The notes under the pieces are model-generated. The model was given only the letters and a program-made list of their open reading frames with translations, searched no databases and was not told where the DNA came from. This document shows, piece by piece, positions 56,215 through 64,000 of a stretch of 64,000 nt of DNA. The stretch lies in assembly GCA_963680875.1 (NCBI GenBank), contig OY804579.1, positions 53,334,036-53,398,035 of the forward strand, given 5' to 3'. The position numbers and the translations under genes were made by a program. This stretch comes from Bathymodiolus brooksi. Its lineage: Eukaryota; Mollusca; Bivalvia; Mytilida; Modiolidae. Each line of letters begins with the position of its first letter. The first letter of the stretch is position 1.

Positions 56215-56640
56215 AATGATCTTTTTATTTATTTATTGAAAGAAAAAGAACAAAAGCACAAGTAACGACCTACAAAACACTATGCGGAAAACTATAGATT
56301 GAGCAACACTAACCCCACTTAAAACCAGGTGTGATGAACTCGAGTGCTTCTGAAGTGTAAGCAATTCCTGCTCCACTAGTGTCACCCGCCATGTTACTCT
56401 TGTTACAAACCCGGTGACAAGTCATGAGGAAAGGATCGGATTGTGATTACAACAAGCGAAGCATATCCATGGTCATTTGTGACACATAACCAAGTCATGG
56501 TGGCAAATGTAAAACTTTTGAAGTGATGAATTCAACTTAACCACTAGGAATCTTTGGTTCAGTAACTTCCTTGTAAACAACAACCCTCTATCAAGAATTA
56601 AAAACATCTCTTTTGTCATGGAATTGCGGTCTTATCAGAC
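56215..56640 (-). mobile_element. Penelope-like element 3' fragment
   Basis: Collinear with 59165-59640 (GCAATTCCTGCTCCACTAGT, CAAACCCGGTGACAAGTCAT, CAACCCTCTATCAAG). The coding part is decayed. It begins within 80 bp of the GTPase stop, so it may lie in the 3' UTR. Confidence 0.65.
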
Positions 56641-56793
56641 ACTTACTGTCAATTTCAAGGTTTTTATTTTTAGAAACTACGAAAGTCAATTTTCATCTAA
56701 TGTATAATGCCGACACTTAAAACACCTTCCGCGGCACCTGAGTTCATCTTCTGTTTTTAGTGTGGTTATTGTTGTTCAATCTTTAGTCTTCAG

Positions 56794-56863
56794 TATAATA
56801 TTAAATTGACCACCACGATATAGTAGAAATATTGTTGAAAGTGGCGTTAAACACCATAACCTC
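56794..56863 (+). mobile_element. SINE family 1 tail fragment
   Basis: ACCACGATATAGTAGAAATA to GTGGCGTTAAACACCATAAC. Confidence 0.6.
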
Positions 56864-57214
56864 TTGATTGCTTCTCCTTCTGCAAGGTTATTTAGATAAC
56901 TTTCAAATTTTTACTTTACATTTGCCTCAACATAGAAATTTCCATCACCCGTTTCAAATTAACCGTATGTTATTAAAATCAGGTGACATTTTGATTGTGC
57001 ATTGTTTCATTATCACCATTCTAAGATATATCAAATATTGCTACAGATTGAAAATAATTGCTATGAGTAAAGTCACTTTTTGTCTTTATTATATTATATG
57101 CCAATTGAGACAGATAAGATAAAAGATAAAACTCATTCAGGAATCGATACCAACTATATACGAGTGTAGTTAAAAAATATGCATATTGATCACAAACATC
57201 TTTCGGAGAGGCCC

Positions 57215-57592
57215 CAACCGCATCGTTGGCATAATGGTTAGCGTGCTCGACCCGAGTGCGGTAGATCGTGGGTTCAAGCCCCGGTGGGGTAAGACCAAAC
57301 TGGCAAAGACTATAAAATTGGTATTTGTTGCTTCTCCACTAAGCACACAGCATTAAGGAGAAAGAGAAAAGAGTGGTTGGTTCGGAATCAGAATAATGTG
57401 TCTGAGTGGGTGCGACATGTCTACCCGAGGACTGTTGTTTCAGTGAGCTAGCACTATAAAATCCAACTCAGCATGTTGGTCTAGTACAAAGCAGACCTCA
57501 TCATCATCTCATTGCAAATTAACTTGTTCTCGCCATGATATAGCTGAAAAATTGCTGAATTGGCGTTAAACAACAATAACTCACTTGGAGAG
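57215..57592 (+). mobile_element. tRNA-derived SINE, family 2
   Basis: The tRNA-like head is clear: A-box region GTTGGCATAATGGTTAGCGT and B-box GTGGGTTCAAGCCCCGG. A body follows with CTTCTCCACTAAGCACACAG, ending in the tail GATATAGCTGAAAAATTGCT and GGCGTTAAACAACAATAAC. Its long body and shared LINE-like tail make it a SINE, not a tRNA gene. Confidence 0.78.
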
Positions 57593-57775
57593 GCCCATTT
57601 TGAAGTTTAGCTAAAATTGGCAGTTGATTTCTCTGCTCTTATTTAAATGTCTTCTTTCATTTATCATTGGTCTTTTCAGAAGCAAATATGGCATTAAGTT
57701 TACACCAGAGAAGTTATATTGATAAATATTTGTTGTCGTCCAATAATAAGATAAAGTTATTGGTGGTCATTCAAT

Positions 57776-57960
57776 TTTGGAGGAAAACTGACTACTTGTA
57801 GAAAACCACTGCCATTCTGTATATTATTGACAAACTATCATACAAGACTGTATCAAGTACATCTCCCCATGGGTGGGTGTCAAACTCTCAAATTTGAGTA
57901 ATAATAGGGACTGAGTGCATAGGTAGATGTAAATCCAACTATGGTTGACCGTTACGAAAT
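57776..57960 (-). mobile_element. degenerate SINE, family 1
   Basis: Reverse copy: GGTCATTCAATTTTGGAGGA, GTATCAAGTACATCTCCCCA, AGGTAGATGTAAATCCAAC. Confidence 0.5.
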
Positions 57961-58059
57961 ATTAATATCTCAAATGACAATGGATCTTTTTACGTAGATT
58001 TTTTCTTTCCTCTATCACTGACAAGACTTACCAAATTTGACTATATATATATATATATA

Positions 58060-58660
58060 TGAGTAACATGGCAGTGTCTTATAAGAAGCAAGCACTGCTT
58101 ACTCTTCACAAGCCCCCATTTTTTTGGTGGGGTCCATGTTGCTCATCTTTTTAGTTTTCTGTGATGTGTTTTTGTTTTGTTTGTGTCTCTTTGCCACTGG
58201 TTTTAAGTAGTGGAGTTCGTGTTGTTCATTTTGTTCTATTATATGTCTTTACGTTCGTAGTTCCGTGTTGTGATATTCGTAGTTCCGTGTTGTGATATTC
58301 GCATAAAACGATGTTTAGTTCGTCCTACTCCAAATGTTTGTAGGAGGGCTCATGTCTGATTAATGTCATCAGTATTTGTTTTTTGCAGATAGTGGTGTCA
58401 AACACTTCTTGACTATATGAGTAAACATGGTGGGTGTCTTAGAAGAAGCAGGATCTGTTTACCCTTCATGACCACCTAGGTTCACCCCCGGTTTCTGGTG
58501 GCGTCCGTGTTGCTCATTTTTTACAGTTTTCTGTGTTGTGTTTTGTTTTGTTTATCTTCGTCCTGTGTCTTGTGTGCAAAATGTCGCCAGTGTTTCTGGA
58601 TTGTCTATTCTTGATTGTTCCTTTGATTTTCTCTAACGTTTATTTACAAGCTAGAGGCCA
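58060..58660 (+). mobile_element. Penelope-like element 3' tails, two in tandem
   Basis: Two successive tails: GGTGGGGTCCATGTTGCTCA (58120) and GGTGGCGTCCGTGTTGCTCA (58498), each followed by TTTTCTGTG and the TTGTTTTGTTT run. They end CTGGATTGTCTATTCTTGAT and CTCTAACGTTTATTTACAAG. This tail is the parent of the 48-bp minisatellite. Confidence 0.65.
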
Positions 58661-58789
58661 CAGATATTTTGTTGTCATTGCTGTCTTTGCCAAATTAAAA
58701 TATTTTTTGAAAATGGAACCTGAAACAAGTTTACAATAAAACATGTTTGAACTTGACGACATTGCAACTAACTTCTAACCGAACTTAAA

Positions 58790-59005
58790 CATGTGGGAGA
58801 AATGGATCAACACTGAACCCATATATATGACCAATTCATGTCATAATGGAACCCATTTGGAATGAGCATTTGTCTCAACTGAAGATTCAATTATGTTTGA
58901 AATGAACCTATTGTGATCAAATTTTGTCTAAACTGAACCGTTTTGTGACCAACTTCTGTCGGAATTAAACCCATTCGAAACCAACTTTTGTCAGAACTGA
59001 ACCCC
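58790..59005 (+). repeat. degenerate tandem repeat, unit about 35 bp
   Basis: GAACCCATTTGGAATGAGCA, TGAACCGTTTTGTGACCAAC, AACCCATTCGAAACCAACTT: recurring GAACCCATT...ACCAACTTxTGTC. Confidence 0.55.
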
Positions 59006-59164
59006 TTTTATACAATATATACCGTTTTTTCGATCTCGTATTTTTTTTTTTAGATAATCAAACAATACAAACCTATTGCAGAACACAGATGATATTATCA
59101 ATTTTTGATTTCAATGACAAATCATCTTTGTATTAAATGATTATGGAAAATGTGTTAAATTGTG

Positions 59165-59890
59165 GTAGGGTCCCAACGTAAAGAGAGGAGTAAGAAGAGT
59201 TTGAAGATACTAAAGGGAGGTAATCATAATCTGTATATCGAAGAGGAACAGACAATACAATGGCCAAAAGAAATACAAAGGACAAACAACGATCTACAAA
59301 ACATACATATAAAACTAAAGATCGAGTAACACGAACCCCACTAAAAACCGGGGATGAACTCAGGTGCTCCAGAAGGGTAGGCAGTTCCTGCTCCACTAGT
59401 TACACCCATCTGTTATTCTAGTTACAAACCCGGTGACAAGTCATGCAAGAGGAAAGGACTGGGAAGTGCTTACGACAAGTGGAACATATCCGTGGGTCAT
59501 TTGTGACACAGATATTCCATAACGGTGAATCAAGTCATGGTGACGACCGTAAAACGTTCAAAGTGATGACTTCAACTTAACTAAGAAGAGCCCTTGGTTC
59601 AGTAGCTTCCTGGTTAGCAGCAACCCTCTATCAAGGAAATCCTGATAGGACCCACAAGCTCTATAATATCGTATCAACTGAGAGATATATACTCCATATG
59701 CAGGTGCTGCTGGAATGTTGCTACGTATGATTGATTGATTGGTGTTTAACGTCCAGCGAGCAATTTTTTGGCTATATTCAGGACAAGAACATTTAAAAAT
59801 TTTAACGCCACGGGACTCGAAACAAGGAAAGGTGATGGGTAGGGACGAATAATTTAGCCAGTGCAACAGGTCTCCTATGGACACTCATCA
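59165..59890 (-). pseudogene. Penelope-like fragment split by a SINE-like insert
   Basis: On the minus strand the reverse transcriptase end reads NIPAAPAYGVYISQLIRYYR and SYQDFLDRGLLLTRKLLNQG, then the 3' tail with the GTGCCACTAGTGGAGCAGGA equivalent. It is the same protein region as 24000-24100. Upstream of NIPAAPAY it is broken by a 59725-59890 insert bearing TGATTGATTGGTGTTTAACG. Confidence 0.72.
59725..59890 (-). mobile_element. SINE-like insert with GATTGATTGGTGTTTAACGT
   Basis: TTAACGTCCAGCGAGCAATT, CACGGGACTCGAAACAAGG and CAACAGGTCTCCTATGGACA. It interrupts the Penelope-like frame. Boundaries approximate. Confidence 0.5.
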
Positions 59891-59894
59891 TGAG

Positions 59895-61465
59895 CATAAT
59901 GCTTTATTTAACAAGTACAATGAAAACCCAGCCCCCCCCCCCCCCTCCCTCAATATGGCCTGCACACGCTTTAGGAAGTGGTATAGATTCTAAAAACAAT
60001 AAAAATCCGTACACAGTAATTTCCGTTTCATTATATGTTTAAAGATCAAACAATCACCAATGCAAACACAAACTGTAAACATTTGATCACTGCTTTTGAT
60101 CTTAATTAAGAGAGTTAATAATGGCTTCTTTTAAAGAATATTTAAATAAATTATGTTTTGATTGCATTTAAATGATCATTGATGGGTTTTTTTTTAACTT
60201 TCGTTGATTTTATTTTTAAAAAGGAAATCACGTTTGTTTGAAAGAAAATGCGGTGCCGATTTGTCCTGATACCGTACTTTCTTGGTGCCGAACTGACTTT
60301 TTCAACGGTGCCGAACTGTCTTTTTCAAAAGGTGCCGAACTGTCTTGCCACCCCCCCCCCCCCCCCCCAGATATTGGTTGTTGCCTAAGTTGAATGATTA
60401 ACAAGTCAACTCAATAAATCAACATACAATGTATATGTAAGGCAAAAAAGTCTGGGGACATGTGCTCAGATCAGATATTTCCACACCCCTGTCAGTCTCT
60501 GACAGTCTGGGTTTAGACTTTTGAAGTCACTGTTGTGCCACTCTGAACAGGGACTTTAAATTACACTCCCTGCTCTGAAACACAATGAAAATTCTAATTA
60601 TTTCAGTGTTTTCTCCAGACCAATATAGGACTGCACTTTGCAACACACTATATTTCTTAGCACTGTGCTAAATGTACATGTACCTGAATTTCAAATTTAT
60701 GGGGAGGACACTGCATTTATCTACAACAATGTACAATTGTGTGCCCTCAAAATTTCTGTCCTAATCACTGACTACATGTTTAAGGTAAAGTACATGTATG
60801 AAAATTTCATTTTGTACCAAAGGGTTATGATTATACCAGAAATCAGCAAAGTGAAACTAAAAGAAATTGCATGAAACTCAAACTCTACACCTATTTGTAT
60901 TTATCAGATGTTTAGTAGAAATACACATGTACATGTACAATGTATGTGCAGTTTTGCCCATTGTGATAACGGATTTTTAAAAGAGGTTTCCAGACTTATG
61001 ACATGTTCCGGTCTATTTTGGCCCTCACCTGCAAAGTCCAAGAAAATTTCAAATAACATTGTTGCTCTAAAATAGTGCTTCAACTATATGTACATACATG
61101 TATGGTCAAATAAAATTAAGTACATGTAGTTGTGTAGAAGTGACTTTTGATTTCTATTTTCTTACAAAAATTACTTAAATTGTTAAGTCATATATTTCTT
61201 AGCTTCTCCTGGGTAGAATTATTTCTTACTTGGTTAATTTCCCATAAATTAATGTATAGACAACTGCTATCATCTTGTAAATAAAGAAAGTGTACAAGTA
61301 GTATGAATGAGGTAGTAATATTATGTTTTTTTATGCAGATTTGTTTCATAGAAGTAGCATTAGTGTTGAGGAAGAGAAGGTCTGTGAAGATCATGAATCA
61401 GGTACATACTTATACATGTAATATGGTAAGAATTTGTCAAGGACATTTCAATTGCTGCTCATGAA
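59895..61465. other. no gene seen; poly-C tracts
   Basis: C runs at 59932-59945 (14) and 60351-60368 (18). The phrase GGTGCCGAACTGTCTTTTTC is repeated three times at 60280-60345. ACATGTA-rich stretches at 60920-61130. No splice-bordered exon recognised. Confidence 0.4.
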
Positions 61466-61469
61466 TTAT

Positions 61470-61811
61470 GTCTCCACCATTAATGTGGAGACATACTGTT
61501 TTTGTCCTGTCTGTCTGTCCGTCCATCTATCCATCACAAAGTTTCTTATGGCTAGATTCCCTATGTCAAGTGTTTGATTTGAATGAAATTTCTTACACCT
61601 TTTCCCCCTTTTTTTCTTTGTTTAAAGTCCCATAACTCTGAAACGAAAAATCAGAAAACAATGAAAAATGAAAGGGAGCTTCTTTCCACGAAGACAAATA
61701 TTCTACCAAATAATCATTAAAATCCCTCAAAGTGTTTTTGAGTTATCGTACAATGTGTGGACGGACAGACGGACAAGGTATACCATAATATGTCCATCAA
61801 AATACGGGCGT
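61470..61811 (+). mobile_element. TATGTCTCC-ended element
   Basis: Starts TATGTCTCCACCATTAATGT, a self-mirroring end (ATGTGGAGACATA), with a TCTGTCTGTCCGTCC tract and GGACGGACAGACGGAC near the right end. Same broad class as 8158-8602. Confidence 0.5.
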
Positions 61812-62029
61812 ATAAAAAGCACTGAAAATTCATACTAAATGAAAAAGCTTTTCACAATCTCATATGGCCCGTAACATCTTTTTTCAAAATAAGTGAGTTT
61901 CTCAACCAAATCTTTTCAAACTTTAATACTATGCTTTGGACCATAAAATACAGGTCAAATTTGATTATGGTGTACATTGTATTTACCGTTAGGAGTTATG
62001 GCCCTTTTTTCTTAAAAGAGAACACACAG

Positions 62030-62195
62030 GTTCACTCCCGGTTTATGGTGGCCTCCATGTTGCTCATGTTTTTAGTTTTCTGTGTTGTGTTTTTGTGGTT
62101 GTTGTTTTTGTGTGTGTCTGTGTCTTGTGTACCCAATAATGCCAGTGTCTCTAGATTGTCTATTCTTAATTGTCGTTTCGGTTTTCGATAAGTTT
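62030..62195 (+). mobile_element. Penelope-like 3'-tail fragment
   Basis: CACTCCCGGTTTATGGTGGC, TGTTGCTCATGTTTTTAGTT, CTAGATTGTCTATTCTTAAT; shorter relative of 58490-58660. Confidence 0.6.
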
Positions 62196-62199
62196 ATTT

Positions 62200-63385
62200 G
62201 ACATAAAAGAGGTAAAAATGGGAGATTTAAACATTTGAACTTTTTTAATTTTTATCCAATTTTAATGCAGTTTTTTGCAAAGTGTTCATTTATATGAGTT
62301 ATCCATGGACCATAAAACATTTTTTGCTATTTTATTTTTAAAAGGGCCCAAATTCCGAAATTTCGCATATTTGAAAGGTATATAGAATATTTATTTTTCA
62401 TCCAATTTTGATGTGGTTTTTTCTGTTGAATGGATGGTGTTCAGTAGTATGTCGACGGAATTCTTCTAATTGTTATTGTTTGCCTGATAAACTTGACCGA
62501 AAGAGGAAGTTTTTATTTGTCATCTAATTTTAATGCATTTTTTGAGAAATGTTCATCTTAATGGGTTATTGATTAGCCATTAAAAAATGCTATTTTATTT
62601 CAAAAATGGGTAAAAATTTTGCATACTTAAAAGTTATATAGACTTTTTATTTATTCCTCCAATTTTGATGTGTTTTTTTTTATTTTGTTGTTGAATGGAT
62701 TGTGTTAAATGCTTTCGGTTGTATATCGATAGTTTTCCCCTATCTTTTATGGAACAACACCCCCCCCCCCCCCCCCCCCCCCCCCCTTTTCTTTCTTTTT
62801 TTATTGATGTCCTACTTTAATGAGTTACAAATGAAAATCCGGATCCTGCTTTTAAACTAACACAGTTATTATCTGTTAAAAATATTAAAGAACTTAACAT
62901 CTTGGAAAGTATTTATATGTGGCTGAAAAAATTCGTAATTCTTAAATTGATATCATGCTCCACTATAATTATGTATTGTATATAATGTATCATGTATTGT
63001 TTGTAATTTGTATTTATATACCTATAATCTGTATTGCTTTTGGAATAAAGTATTATTATTATTAAAGATGAATATAATATTTGTTTCTTAAAATCTAGAC
63101 TTTATTGAACATTGAACACAAACTTTCATATGAATAATGAGGTGATCCTGTAGTTTTATAAAACTGTCAAAAGGAAATAAAATATGTTGCTATATCAAAG
63201 ACATATCATATCTGTTATAATGAAAGATTTTATATAACTTCCCTGCAGAGATTACAATTAACCCTCCGAAAGTGGCATCACTCCGGTTGTTGGATAAGAA
63301 TCAAATACACAACTTGCATTTATGACGAAAGTAAATGAGCCTCATGCTCATTGTATGTAAATGACAACTCCCAACAACTTGAGAA
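62200..63385. other. no gene seen
   Basis: TCATCCAATTTTGATGTG-type phrases recur at 62240, 62400, 62520 and 62655, a diverged tandem repeat of about 130-160 bp. A 27-base C run at 62760-62786. AT-rich to the end. Confidence 0.4.
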
Positions 63386-63389
63386 AGTT

Positions 63390-63560
63390 TGTTGGAGTGG
63401 TAGTTGGTGGCTGGTTGGCTAGTATACATGGAGTGGTACCGGTAGTTGGTGGCTGGTTGGCTAGTATACATGGAGTGGTACCGGTAGTTGGTGGCTGGTT
63501 GGCTAGTATACATGGAGTGGTACCGGTAGTTGGTGGCTGGTTGGCTAGTATACATGGAAG
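63390..63560 (+). repeat. 42-bp tandem repeat, four copies
   Basis: GTGGTACCGGTAGTTGGTGG, CTGGTTGGCTAGTATACATG, GA, repeated four times with the first copy slightly shorter. The unit is a multiple of three, so frames stay open on both strands; not evidence of a gene. Confidence 0.9.
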
Positions 63561-63589
63561 AACTTGTGCTGGATTTTGTCCTCAATAGA

Positions 63590-64000
63590 ATGAAAACAAC
63601 GAAGGAATAACATCAGCCAAAAGTACTATAGCACCCATGGGTTTCACAAGGAACAGGTCTTAGGGCCAGGTCACCACTTCTCTCATGTCACATCAGTAAG
63701 TTCCCTCGAAGCGTATCTTCAGAAGTACGAATGTCACATCAACCAACGAAACGCAAATGCTTTAAAACGAGCTACAAAATTGCATCGCAGAAATTTGTCG
63801 GCACTTGGGGGAATTAAATTTAATGCAACAACCTGTTATCTATTTGGTTTACAAAGAAGTAAAAACCATCAACATTCCTCTATTCTCAAAACAATAATGC
63901 ACTATGAGTACAGGTTAATCATTACATTGGAGTCTAAATTGGCTAAGGTCTGAAATGGACAACTCATAATTTACAAAATTAGCAACCATTAAACCCTTAT
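63590..64000. other. no gene established
   Basis: No frame with domain or splice borders recognised up to the window edge. Confidence 0.35.

Noticed and set aside
57225..57300. A tRNA gene
   Set aside because: A- and B-box motifs are present, but the sequence continues into a SINE body and tail.
63301..63588. Open frames of 75 and 94 codons on opposite strands
   Set aside because: Both come from a 42-bp, four-copy repeat; no domain or splice support.

Overview
The window is animal nuclear DNA and looks like an AT-rich lophotrochozoan genome, most likely a mollusc and perhaps a bivalve. The evidence is short protein exons separated by large introns with GT/GC...AG borders, tRNA-derived SINEs with a shared 3' tail, Penelope-like and LINE-type reverse transcriptase remains, many small inverted-repeat DNA transposons with clean target-site duplications, and long minisatellites. 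The species call is inference. I see no bacterial operon, CRISPR array, rRNA gene or genuine tRNA gene.

Layout. 0.3-2.9 kb: a 2.5-kb inverted-repeat transposon with CACAGTG ends. 3.3-11 kb, minus strand: the 5' part of a sidekick-type Ig cell-adhesion gene (signal-peptide exon, Ig1, Ig2), continuing off the left edge. 12.3-14.7 kb: a 2.46-kb transposon carrying a nested MITE. 15.7-19.6 kb, plus strand: a small three-exon gene for a secreted cysteine-rich, antistasin-like peptide. Its first intron holds 18 tandem copies of the start of its own exon 2, and its second intron holds a 22-bp minisatellite. 20-25.6 kb: dispersed repeats and a Penelope-like fragment. 26.1-26.5 kb, minus strand: the start of an unrecognised secreted protein gene. 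27-30 kb: MITEs and SINEs. 30.7-36.6 kb: a 60/61-bp satellite of roughly 97 copies.

37.5-56.1 kb, plus strand: the main gene, eight coding exons giving about 572 residues. An N-terminal RWD domain is followed by an Obg/YchF-superfamily GTPase of the Ygr210 type and a C-terminal TGS-like segment. Exon phases agree across all seven introns. One intron is GC-AG and contains a 2.4-kb, 48-bp minisatellite grown from a retroelement 3' tail. Another exon has a fresh 45-bp in-frame duplication. A dead LINE and a CXC-type transposon fragment lie in another intron. 56-64 kb: SINEs, Penelope-like fragments, poly-C tracts and a short 42-bp tandem repeat.

The most notable features are the array of decoy exons in the small peptide gene, the RWD-Ygr210 fusion in an animal, and the transposon with RAG/Transib-like heptamer ends.
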